NCBI GenBank assembly: GCA_034401795.1 | Contig: CM067370.1 | Location: 57,891,295 to 57,955,294, forward strand | Reading direction: 5' to 3' | DNA: 64,000 bases | Origin: Chaetoderma sp. LZ-2023a | Lineage: Eukaryota; Mollusca; Caudofoveata; Chaetodermatida; Chaetodermatidae | Part shown: piece by piece, positions 32,141 to 43,230 of the stretch | Layout: every line of letters starts with the position of its first letter | Position numbering within the stretch: the first letter of the stretch is position 1 | The notes under the pieces: generated by a model | What the model was told of the DNA's origin: nothing | Database searches by the model: none | What the model saw: only the letters and a program-made list of their open reading frames with translations | Program-made: the position numbers and the translations under genes

Positions 32141-33044
32141 TGCGTCCTTTTGCGCGTATATACGCATAAAAATGGCAGAGGGACGCATAAAAATGAACCC
32201 TCTGCGTCCCCGAGGATGCACGAGGGACGCAGTAAAATGTGTAACAGAAACTGGTAACTTTGCGCGCGCTTAATTATCGATTATATTATCGTGTGTGTAT
32301 ATTTATTTGTGCATGTTTTTACTTTATAAAATATACATAATGTATTGTGTTCAATAAACATGAACTTACTGCGTTGTTTAAGACTATGATTTGTTGTATG
32401 TTTTCTTGCACAACTCAGTTGTTAAATGCCCATAAATTAGATTCAACCGCCAAAATTAATTGTAAACACAATCCCCAGATCATCCTTAGTATTCCATTTG
32501 ATCTAATTTTTGATAAATAATGAGTTTACAAGTCCGATGTCAGTCGCCTTGTTTGGCCTACAAATTGCAAAACTACCCGCCATGTTTCTGTCTGTTGTGC
32601 TAAACGTCAGCATGACGTATTTGATTGGGTAACAGCGGAATTTCCCTCTAGAGGAACTCACGCTTGAGAAATCCAATACAACTGATCAAGCGTATACAAA
32701 CATGTCTGGGCGTCTTAACCCTTTCACAGCTCAGAGCATTGGACAGATCACAAAGTTGTTATCACTAATATGCTGAATATTTTGAAATTAATTTGCGCAT
32801 GCCTGCTTGCCTAAAGCATGACTAACAGGCAAAATATTTTTTTCTATTTACTTATCAAAATATCTAAATGGATGAAGGAACATATGGAAGATATTGTGAT
32901 ATCTTTTACATTTGAATGGCCATTTGACGGATTAGCGGCGGTGTCTTTGTATTGCTGTTTGAATAACGGTATCAATACGCGCTATACGCTGTCTTTTATT
33001 TAGTAATAGCGGCTGATTGATTGACTGATGGATTAGTGTTTATA
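32141..33044. other. Stretch between LINE C and the candidate exon
   Basis: Starts with a short GCGTCC-rich segment, then AT-rich sequence. At 32717 TTAACCCTTT resembles a piggyBac-type end without a partner. CATGACGTATTTGATTGGG near 32610 has a CRE-like site and an inverted CCAAT and might belong to a promoter. Confidence 0.25.
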
Positions 33045-33137
33045 ATGTTTAACAATACTCGATCGTTAGGTGTTCCCAATTTATCAACTAAAAAGCTCAT
33101 CCCAGCAGCGATGTTCAACGATATCGTCGATCTCCAG
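33045..33137 (+). CDS. Candidate first coding exon (31 codons)
   Basis: An ATG at 33045 opens 31 codons with no stop and ordinary codon use (MFNNTRSLGVPNLSTKKLIP...). They end exactly at a good donor site, CAG/GTAGGC (33137/33138), in phase 0. A second Met follows at residue 23. I see no downstream exon in the window on this strand and cannot name the protein. It could equally be a chance frame. Confidence 0.25.
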
Positions 33138-35008
33138 GTAGGCATACGTTAAAATATAGATTTTTTCCAAACAGCGTATAGTTCAAAGCTCCCAGATACA
33201 AGCGTCGTTATTGGATACACGCTAATGCGTTATCTATGCTTCAACCAATCCGCAATCGCGTTACATAGTTCCTCCCTATGAATTAGGGATATCCGGTTAT
33301 TGGCTGATATATTTTCACTAATTACGCAGTTTAATCTGATTTATACAGATTATTTTTGATAAATTGTTTTGTCTGATTTTAGCTTATGTATTCCACTATA
33401 TTTAGAGGTTCCAGTTACATTATAAAAAATACATGCGCATTATATCGAAGGTCAAGTCGTCCTTCAGAAAACTCGCCCCAGAGACTCATAATTTTTCAAT
33501 TCGTCCAAAGTCAAGTCAGGGTTTAATAGAAAAACTAATGCAGTGGTCTTTGCTAATTACTAATGTAGTGGTCTTTGGAAATGTTAATCATACAAGGGTG
33601 TCAATGTAGGTTGGTTGGTTTATCAGACAACAAACAAGTACAGTGCTTTAAGTTATTGTTTATTGACATGCAGTTCAAATGTTATTAGTTAAATATACAA
33701 GGGCCATTTCAATAGATCAATTTTAGCCACCATTGTAGATCACAGAATACATATTTTTGAAAACTTACCACTGCATAGTTAATATTCTCTATATATACAT
33801 TGACAGTATTTACACAATGTCATAACTAGTGCTTTCAACATGTTTAATAAAGTACTTTATAATTAGATCAATGTTTTTTTAAGAAAAAAACATGGGACCC
33901 CCATATTTCAGATGAGGACCCCATGGGACCCCCCGATTTTACAGTGGGACCCCCAAATCTGAGTGTGGGGTCCTTGGGACCCGCAACAATCAGATGTTGT
34001 GGGCCACACTGGGTACAAAGTTAAGAATGGGCCTGAGAAAGTTAAGGATTTCGGCTGAGGACAAGACATAGTGGGCAAAAGCGAAGAAGGACTGATTGCA
34101 GCTGTAGGATGTTTCTACTACTACAGCCACAGAATATGGTAATCATACAAGACTTCTTGCTGTTCTGTGTACTGTAAATCTGCTTCTTCCAGATGTCATA
34201 GAGCCAGTGCAGGCCTGATCATTTGTGACTTACTTCTCAATTTTACTGCAGTCATTATCAAATCTATCAAATATAATGGATAAAATCGTGTTGTAGTTTG
34301 AAAGCGTAAGGACATTTTGTTTGACGGATGTCATGTTGTGCAAAATTGCTATTTGTCATGTCAAGAATTCCTAACACATTATTTTATGATTTATATTGTT
34401 TACAAAACACACCAATCTTGTTATAAGTCATTGATTGAGTTTATCATTACAAATACACACATATTGAAGTAGATTATTTCTCAACTGAGATAACATTTTG
34501 GAGTTATTTGAAAAGTAAAATAGTCATTATTCAGTCACCCATAAAAATATTTTGATTCTGTTTTCTATTAGAGTTCTCACACCTTGATTTTATGAAATTG
34601 CAAAGGTCAATTATCATGATAGAGTTATCAAGTAAATCAACACAGAAAATGATAAAATTTCAGATGTGTTCAGGATATATATATATTAATTTTTTTATCG
34701 ATAAATGGCTTAAATCGATTGCTATCAGACCATGAAATTTGGAAAATTTATGTTAGATGCAAATAATACAAAAGATGACTCCATTCCTGTTTTGCCAGAT
34801 TTCATTGTGCTTTCAGAAATCCTAATATGCTATTATAATCACTAGTAGATTACAATTTTTGAATGTAACAACAAAACAACCTGGCTACATACTTGCAAAG
34901 GATGAATGGAATGGAAAATTAATTACTCGTCCTGGTTTTATTCTACAGATTTTATATACAGTAATATATCATTTAACAATGAATAGTTACAAACCCATAA
35001 TTTTATAA
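33138..35008. other. Unique AT-rich stretch
   Basis: No gene or clear element is seen. A patch at 33890-33990 repeats GGGACCCCC. If the candidate exon to the left is real, this would be its first intron. Confidence 0.4.
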
Positions 35009-36379
35009 CAAGAGGCCCAAGGGGCCTGTATCGCTCACCTGGACCATAGGCATTTCAACGAGAATGTTCATTAACAATAATGAGAACAGTAACGAGTTGA
35101 GCAGACTTGTAACAAGAAAGCAGAGGCCATGTTTCTTATATATCAACTTCTCTTGAACAAGCTTTAATGGCCCTTAGTCATCAATTTTCTCCCAAATTTT
35201 GGCTCGATCACGTCAGCAGTTCTGGAGGTTGTTTTCTTGAAAACTAGGTCATCCAAGATGGTCGCATAATGATTCAGCCAACCAAGTTCACAAGTGAACA
35301 GCGCTTACCCTAGATGATACTTCATGAGTTCTGAATCGATCCCTCAAACGGTTACAGATTTTCAAAGAAATTTTTTTAAATCTGCCAGAATCCAAGATGG
35401 CTGCTGGCCCAATTGGGCGATCTACTTCGTTTGAGCAAGCTTGAATCTCTATACCCTAAGGATCCAAGATGGCCGCCAAACCATTTATCCGGCCATTTCA
35501 AAGACTGCAAATTTGAGATCAGAATACTCAAAAACACATAAAACCAATTTCAGCCTCAAAATCCATCAAATAAAAAAATCCAATATGGCCGCCAAATACG
35601 CTACATTTTGATTGGCACACGGCGGCCATGTTTTTTTTGGCGGTTCAACTTCCCTTGAACAAACGTTAATGGCCCTTAGTCCCTAATCATATCTGCCAAA
35701 TTTCGACCTGATCCGTTCAGTGGTTGTCAAGTATTTTTAGCTAAAACTAGGTCAACCAAGATGGCCGCTGAACCATTTGACCAATCAAGTTCCCTTGAAC
35801 AAACTTGGTTCAGCTCTTGCCCTAGATCATATTTCATGGGGTTTGCATAAATCCCACAAGCGGTTTCGGAGAAGATTTTTAAAGACGTTTCTAAAAAATA
35901 GTCCAAAATCCAAAATGGCCACTGACCCAATTGGCCGATTGGCTTTGTTTGAACAAACTTGAATCTCTATGCCCTAAGGATGCTTTCTGTCAAATATAAT
36001 TGAAATTGTCTCCGCAGTTTTCTAGAGGAAGACTCTAGAGGAAGACATTCTAAGTTTCCTATTGCTTTAATATGGGAGCTTATGGCGGGAAAATGATCCA
36101 TGATGGCCGCCAAACCGTTTATCCGATGCTTTTAAAAATTACAAATTTGAGATCAGAATGCCGAAAAACACATATAAAACCAATTTCGGCCTCAAAATCC
36201 ATCAAATAAGAAAATCTAATATGGTGGCCAAATATTTTGATTGGCCCACGGTGGCCATGTTTTTTGGCAGTTCAGCTTCCCTTGAACAAACTTTAATGGC
36301 CCTTAGGCCTTAATCATATCTGCCAAATTTCGACCCGATCCGTTCAGCGGTTCTCGAAAAGTCATTTTCGCTAAAACTA

Positions 36380-37488
36380 CCGTATTTCGCTTAATTGAAG
36401 CCTATGCTCTAATAGAAGCCCACCCCCTAACATTGACATATGAGTTCCAATGATTTCTTATCAGTTTCAAAACGGCAAGACTCTGTATTAGAAGCCCAAC
36501 CCCCCACCCCCCTAACTCAGCAGATTGTATAGGAAAACTTTTTTTAAGAGCAAATTTGTAATAGCGTGTATAATAATAACAATCGTGTCACAAGGTGCGT
36601 CTACTTCACACAGATCTCTGCACTGATAAATTTCCGGCCCCTCTAGAAGTCAATACAGGCCTCGGATTTGTAAATCTCGACCACCTATTAGATTAATACT
36701 AATAGTAGGCCACATATGTTCAAGATATAATAAAGTTTATTCCACACTTTTGTAGTCAAAATGCGCGTAAAACAGACTTGGCGTGATTAAATACCTTCCT
36801 TATAAATATATTTTAAGACCAAATTTATGTACCAAACAAGCAGTATTGCGCCTCAATTTTTTAACGCCGATCAACATTAAATGATCCAAAATGAATTATT
36901 ACGAACGACAATATAGCCGGCTTCTTAAGTTGGCGAGCCAGCGCCTCTTTTGCGATGGGACGCGGCGTGTTCTCTCGAGATATTATACGCTAACGGGAGT
37001 TTATCAAACGGGTACCCATTATTCAGATCAGTATGATACTCAGTTCCTATCAGGCAATGATAACATATTGAAATTCCTGAGTTCCGAGTCCCCGATTCCA
37101 GAATATTTATATCCGAGTACGCGCTCTAAAATAAACTCTTCAATTGGAGGCGAATCACGTGGTTTGTATTTTTTTGCGACGACATTTTATATCAGATTGT
37201 GGATTAATTTTGATGTAATAAACGAGCTTTATTAAAGGATGCGCAATATTTAGGTGCTCAAATCAAATAATTTCACTTCCCCGGTGATGTTTTGAGGTAT
37301 ACATTAAACATAGGCGCAGGCAGTGGGAATTTTTACTGGAGAAAATGCGTTGAATTTCCGTGGTTTTAGAATACTTTTTTGGGAAAACTCACTAATATAA
37401 GCCCACCATCTTTCTCAGAGTTGTTGGGTTGGAAATTGAACACCTCTTGTCATAATAGAAGCCTAGGCTTCAATTAAGCAAAATACGG
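36380..37488 (+). mobile_element. TA-flanked DNA element with CCGTATTT ends
   Basis: 1109 bp. Ends are CCGTATTTCGCTTAATTGAA on the left and, reversed, CCGTATTTTGCTTAATTGAA on the right, about 27 bp with one mismatch. Both sides are flanked by TA (36378-36379, 37489-37490). Removing it restores the family 1 core (AAAACTAGGTCAACC). Several internal AGAAGCCC motifs occur next to both ends. The superfamily is open; TA duplication fits Tc1/mariner-like or related groups. Confidence 0.88.
36891..37235 (+). CDS. Unknown 114-residue frame within the TA element
   Basis: The frame starts at ATG 36891 (MNYYERQYSRLLKLASQRLF) and runs to a stop at 37233-37235. It is rich in Tyr, Ser and Arg, with no Cys cluster, DDE-like motif or membrane segment that I recognise. 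It takes up a third of the element. It is either a chance frame or the remains of a captured or encoded protein. Confidence 0.25.
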   Translation: MNYYERQYSRLLKLASQRLFCDGTRRVLSRYYTLTGVYQTGTHYSDQYDTQFLSGNDNILKFLSSESPIPEYLYPSTRSKINSSIGGESRGLYFFATTFYIRLWINFDVINELY

Positions 37489-38426
37489 TAGGTCAACCAA
37501 GATGGCCGCCGAACCATTTGACCAATCAAGTTCCCTTGAACAAACTTAGTTCAGCTCTTGCCATAGATCATATTTCATGGGGTTTGCATAAATCCCACAA
37601 GACGTTTCTAAAAATAGTCTGAAATCCAAGATGGTCGCTGGCCCAATTGGCCGCTCGGCTTCATTTGAACAAACTTGAATCTCTATGCCCTAAGGATACT
37701 TCCTGCCAAATATAATTGAAATTGTCTCAGTAGTTTTCTAGAGGAAGACATTCTAAGTGGGAAAATGATCCATGATGGCCGCCAAACCGTTTATCCGACC
37801 CTTTCAAAAGTTACAAATTTGAGATCAGAATGCCGAAAAACACATAAAACCAATTTCGGCTTCAAAATCCATCAAATAAAAAAATCCAATATGACCGCCA
37901 AACACGCTATATTTTGATTGGTCCATGGCGGTCATGTTTTTTCATGGGTCAACTTCCCTTGAACAAACTTTAATGGCCCTTGGACCCTAATCATATCTGC
38001 TAAATTTCGACCTGACCCGTTCAGCGGTTCTTGAGAAGTCGTTTTCGCTAAAACTAGGTCAACCAAGATGGCCACCGAACCATTTGATTAATCAAGTTCC
38101 CTTGAACAAAGTTGGTTCAGCGCTTGCCCTAGATCATATTTCATGAGTTTTGCATCAAAACCCCCAGCGGTTTCGGAGATTTTTAAAGACTTTTCCTAAA
38201 ATCAGCCAAAATCCAAGATGGCCACCAGCCAAATTGGCCGATCGGCTTCGTTTGAACAAACTTGGATCCCTAGGCCTTAAGGATGCTTCCTGCCTAATAT
38301 AATTTAAATCAGCCCAGTGGTTCCTGAGGAGAAGCTGTTAAAAGGAAAAGTTGATGGACAGACAGACGACAGACGGATGGTCGCCACGGCACAAGCTCAC
38401 TTGTCCTTTCAGGCCAGGTGAGCTAA

Positions 38427-39022
38427 AAATGTGGTTTCCAGTTTCCAAATTATGGAACTGATTTTCTGAACATCACGTAACAGAACCTGTCATGGGTCAA
38501 ACACTTGTATACTGCACAGCCTCAACAGAGGAATCCATCTCTAGCTAAGTTCTGACCACAGTGCACGAGTGTTGTAATCAATTTATATACATGGAATCCT
38601 GAATTACCCGTCCCAATTTCAAGGTAACTATACAGATAAGCTGTTGAATACTTTAAAACTAATTTGACTGAGTGCTGTTACTAACTATAGCAGCAAATAG
38701 CAGCGACAGCGCCTAGCCAAACTATTTTCAAAATATTCTGTAGAATGTTTATTAATTAGTAAATCCATCGGACATACAATTCCTATACTTGATAGAGATT
38801 TCAATATTCATGATGGAGTTAAATATGCCACTATGTATTGATATGACATGACGTAATTAAGTATACTTAATCAGCGCCCTACATTTCACATCAACTGTAC
38901 ACATAAATTATTAAACATTTTGAAATTAATTTAACTGCAATTTGTTGCCACACCGCTTCCAGACATATTACATTCAAAATATTTTGAAAATTGGTATATA
39001 TGTGCTTAAAATTGGATATATA
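38427..39022 (-). other. Likely 3' UTR and downstream region of the UBASH3-like gene
   Basis: Lies directly past the stop codon of the minus-strand gene. A minus-strand AATAAA at 38748-38753, about 270 bases beyond the stop, is a plausible polyadenylation signal. A decayed copy of the TTGAATATTTTGAAAC hairpin family lies at about 38650-38765. Confidence 0.45.
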
Positions 39023-39267
39023 TTAAGACATTAACATCTTCATATAGTTGCTGTTTTTATTGAATCCATGAGTCATGGTTGGAACCGGTGGCTCAACCAT
39101 ATGCCATTTCTTATTTTTCGGATCTTCATGACAAGCGCTGATGGCACAGTATGGCACCTTTGGTACCAGATCGAGGAAGTTATTATTGTTGCGCGGCACT
39201 TTGCCCACTATCTGTCGTGTACATACATCCAGTGATCCAGCATGGCCAACTATCAACACTGACTGAC
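39023..39267 (-). CDS. UBASH3: UBASH3/TULA-like phosphatase, last coding exon
   Basis: After an acceptor (TTTCAG/GTCAGTC) the exon completes a split Gly codon and reads QSVLIVGHAGSLDVCTRQ, VPKVPYCAISACHED and EPPVPTMTHGFN, ending at TAA (39023-39025). The VGHAGSL His is the second catalytic His of the 2H (histidine) phosphatase fold. In UBASH3/TULA proteins this domain dephosphorylates tyrosine-phosphorylated signalling kinases in the cytoplasm. The exon lies 34 bases from a MITE in the preceding intron. Confidence 0.88.
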
Positions 39268-39301
39268 CTGAAATTGATATGTGTAATAAGTAACAACTTA
39301 A

Positions 39302-39486
39302 CCCCTACCACCCTAAATTAAATTAAAAGATGAAATGGTGTTAATTTTTCAAGAAATTTGGTGGAACACAATTTAGTGGGACAGCAACATCGCCCACCAA
39401 AATTGCTGAAAAATCTACACCAGTTTCACTGCTACTGGTGTAGTAAAGGATAAAATATTGACATCAGAGTGGATGGATGGGGCCGG
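39302..39486 (+). mobile_element. piggyBac-type MITE, family A copy 2
   Basis: TTAA flanks both sides (39298-39301, 39487-39490). The left end is CCCCTACCACCC. The core ATTAAATTAAAAGATGAA and the GACATCAGAGTGG end match other copies. The right terminus carries a small GGAT expansion in place of CTAAGGG. Located in the last intron of the UBASH3-like gene. Confidence 0.75.
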
Positions 39487-39745
39487 TTAAGCAGTCTACA
39501 GCATTTCGAAATTAGCATATTTTCAACCCAGAAACATATAACAATACAAAGAAACTCAACATGGATCCTCCAAAAATGTGACTATATCCTAAAATTAGTA
39601 AAGAATTTGGTCAAATTCCAATCGGAAACGCCAACATATTTATTGGAAGCACTTAATTCATAACATAGCCCAAGTCATATCATATCAGTAGTCACAGAGT
39701 AATACTGTCTCTATAATGCTTCCGCATTGGTTTCTACCAAATAGT

Positions 39746-39794
39746 ATACTTACCTACTGGACCGCTCTATGATATGTTTCCTAACATGTCTACC
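39746..39794 (+). repeat. DIRS copy 1 left inverted terminal repeat
   Basis: 49 bp starting ATACTTACCTACTGGACC. It pairs with 46349-46397 with one mismatch. Confidence 0.93.
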
Positions 39795-40292
39795 AAGAGC
39801 CTATTTCCCCTCAATGAGAACTGATTAACTCCACAAGGGAGAAGACTGACAATAACTAGAGAATACTAGAATTGGACCAAAGTTTTGACATGGGTGATTC
39901 CACTGGTCGCACAACCGCACCCCCACCCCCTCCTTTTTTTAAACCTAATTAACCACCAAAGAAGGATCAGAAAAGGAGAGGGAAAGAATTACTATCTAAA
40001 CCATGTCAATTCTTCAGTCATGGCTAGAATATTCAGATAGTAAGAAAGCTGCTTCTACTTTCTAGAATTCAGGAATAAAAAACGATATGGATATAACTTA
40101 CCAATAGTTTTGATTCGAGGAATGAGACAATATAAATGAGACAGTGAGTTACTAAGAAGATACTAGTACTCACCATCAAGAGTCAAAGCAACCATTGTCA
40201 CAGCTCAAGAACTCAGGACATCTATCAATGAGACCACCAAAGAACATGCAGTGTAACTGACAGCCCATTGATGACAGAGGTGTGATGTGCCC

Positions 40293-41390
40293 TTACCTGG
40301 ACGACCGATTAGCCAGGTTAGCAATTGCAAGTGGGTTCGATGTGCCTGAGAGATCACGCATATAATAATCAGTAAAGGAGGACTCACAATGCCATTGTGC
40401 AACAGACATTACATCTTCCAATGAAACACCATTGTATAAGGCTGTGGAAGCAGCAAGCCCTCTGACATCATGAGCCCTAGGCCTATCAATCTGAATACCT
40501 GTAGCTATTTTATGTATACATTTAATAGTTTCTACAATCCACCTCGAAATGGTGTCCCTAGATGCCCTACCATATGGTTTCTTATAACATAACCATAACG
40601 ATTTTGGATCTGATCTCCATGCAGACGTTCTTTTGAGATACATCCTAAGAGATCTAACTGGACACCATTCCGCTGAAGAAGGATCGTGTCGGATTTGACT
40701 AGGTAAAATAATAGGCTTACCTGGAAACTTTAATGATAGGTCTTTAGACATAAAATTCTGTCTAGGCAATAAACGCAGACCTTCTCCAGTAATTACAAAG
40801 CGGTCATGCTTTGCTGACAAGGCGTGAATCTCACTCCTATGTCTAGCAGAAGCAGCAGCAACGAAGAACACCATCTTCCATGTGAGAAGCCTCATATCAA
40901 TACTTCTGATTGGTTCAAAAGGATGAGCTCCCAACACCTGTAAGGCTAGGGAAAATCTCCAAGGTGAGAGTGCTAATGGTTGTCTTGGCCGCTCATTGCC
41001 CATTCCTCTAAGCATCTCATTCAGCAAGCAATTCTATTCATCCCATCAGATAGGCTAGGAATGACAGCCACTAAGGCTACCTTGTATGTTGCCAAAGTTG
41101 ACGGAGCTAAACCGCGTGAGTGGAATAGCTCACAGAGAAAGTCTGCTACTATTTGAACAGAGGCTCGAAAGGGATCTGTATTTCGCTCCGAGCACCATTC
41201 TGCGAATCTATTGATTCTATAATTATAAGTCGCGGAAGTTGATCCCCTTCTGGCAGAGGCGATGAATTTCGCTGCCTGCTCAGAAAATCCTTCCTTAACT
41301 GAATGTTCTGAGATAACTGCCATGCAGTCAATTGGAACATTTCCGGACGATCCTGGTAATGACGTCCTCTGTTCTGGAAGATCAAATTCG
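40293..41390 (-). pseudogene. DIRS copy 1 tyrosine recombinase
   Basis: An N-terminal SAM-like core-binding part (SATYNYRINRFAEWCSERNT, about 41390-41030) is split by a frameshift near 41025 from the catalytic part (244 residues). In the latter are Arg in ARHRSE (62-64), H186 and R189 in RAHDVRG, H213 in QWHCES and the nucleophile Tyr in TDYYMRD (221/222). All catalytic residues of the family are present. Confidence 0.9.
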
Positions 41391-42905
41391 GTAACTGCGG
41401 AAGGAGAACCGGTCTGCAGACCAGAAGGTCCAGCAGATCCGAATACACTGATCGGCTCGGCCAGTCTGGAGCGATCATAAGCACTTGGCATTCCTCCTGT
41501 TTGATTTTTTGCAGAACCTTTGGAATCAGGATTGTTGGAGGGTAGGCGTATGCATACATCCCTGCCCAACTCAACGCCAACGCATCCACTGCGCTTGCGG
41601 ATCTGGAATCGGAGACATGTAAGTAACCATCTTTGTGTTCTCTTTTGTTGCGACCAGATCTATGTTGGGTTTTCCCCAATGACTGAACAGTTTCTCGGCT
41701 ACTGGAAGATTCAACTGCCATTCCGTTGGTCGACAAACCAATCGACGACTCAATGAGTCCGCCAGGATGTTCAACCTTCCCGGAATGTGTGCCGCTCTCA
41801 AGATGATTTTCATCTCCTTGCACCAACACAGGAACAATTCTGGGGGCCATGTCTCACCCTGGCGGTTCAGATAACACACCACTGTTGAATTGTCCGATCT
41901 GATCAGCACTATCTTGTTCTTGACCTGATCCAGAAAATGCTCCAGTGCAAACTGCACTGCCAACATCTCCAGAATATTGATATGTTTCAATACATTCAAC
42001 CGATTCCACACCCCTGACACTGTCTGATCTTCCAGACAAGTCCCCCACCCCTCCTGTGACGCATCTGTGAAAATCATCACCTGAGGAGATGTCGGAGACA
42101 ACGGAACTCCTAGCAAGAGATTCTGTCGATTAAGCCACCATTGAAGGTGATGACAGAATGGCTCCAATAACTGAATTGGCTTGAAAAGGCTGTCCCTCCT
42201 CTGAGACCACATGGACATCAGGTACAATTGGAGTGGTCTCCACATTAACGCTGAGTAAGGTACCACATACTCCATTGACACCATTAAGCCCAGCAATTTC
42301 AGGAATGTCCTGGCTGGAATCCACGGCCTCTTTTTCAGCGTCTTCAACAATGTCATCATGGAGTCGGACACACCACCCGGCTTTCGGAGGGATAAACCAT
42401 GCCTGACTGAAGATTGAAGTGTTTGTTACCACTCAAAGGCGGCCTTGAAGTACACAGGGATCGTTGGCCTTGATCAACCAATCATCTATGTACGTATGAA
42501 GAGCCACACCCCTTTTGCGGAGTTGTGTTGTCATAGCAAGAACCACTCACCTCAAGACCTGAGGAGCAGTGGTGAGACCGAAAGGCAAGACTTTGAATTG
42601 CCATATGCGACCCTGGAATGCAAACCGTAGATATTTGCGAAACTCCTCTTTTATTGGAATATGGAAGTAGGCATCTTTCAGGTCTATTGACACTGTCCAC
42701 ATACCTTTCGCTAACCCCGCCATTACAGTCCTTGTTGTTTCCATTTTGAATTTTGGAGACTGGACAAATTGATTCAATGGCTTCAGGTTTAGCACTGGTC
42801 TCCACCCACCGGTATACTTGGGTACCAGGAACATGATCGAATAACAGCCTGGGCTGTGCTGATCTTGCACTGATTGCACAGCGCCTTTTTCGCAGAGCAT
42901 TTATC
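41149..42905 (-). pseudogene. DIRS copy 1 RT and RNase H
   Basis: The RT has YSIMFLVPKYTGGWRPVLNL, motif A with SIDLKDAYFHIPI, LPFGLTTAP, then past an in-frame TGA motif C as TYIDDWLIK (about 42480-42500). RNase H (41571-42371) has FTDASQEGWG, INILEMLAVQFAL, RSDNSTVV and HIPGRLNILADSLSR. The C-terminal part after a frameshift carries AGMYAYAYPPTILIPKVLQK. Catalytic residues are kept; the frames are broken. Confidence 0.9.
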
Positions 42906-43230
42906 TCCTCTTGAATCGCTAAAAGCTGATCGGACACCACTGGTACTGGAGTCCATATGGGGTCTGTAACAAGATGTGGAAGCAGCCCGCTTTGGGACCA
43001 TTCCGGAGAATACCCGTAGGTTATCCAATGAATAACCACGGAATCTGGTACCACGTCTGCCCATTGATTTGAAAACAACTTCAGCCTGCCTCCTAACTGG
43101 AGCGGCTAAAGAAGATGACACGCTGACCATTCGACATTTTCTAAGACAGGACCGATGGACGTCAACGCTACATGACCCACTGTTCCCGGAAACACCTGAG
43201 CGGTTCGAACGAAAGGCCATCAGGCTGGAT

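Larger units (their letters stand above)
35009..38426 (+). mobile_element. Repeat-core element family 1, copy 4
   Basis: The largest copy. The left end is CAAGAGGCCCAAGGGGCCTG with GCTCACCTGG. The right end is GGTCGCCACGGCACAAGCTC and CCAGGTGAGCTAA after a GACA/GACG tetranucleotide run. Core units of about 0.5-0.6 kb start near 35144, 35647, 36268 and 37944, and contain at least eight CAAGATGG motifs. A 1.1-kb DNA element (36380-37488) sits in the third unit. No transposition gene, so non-autonomous. Confidence 0.85.
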
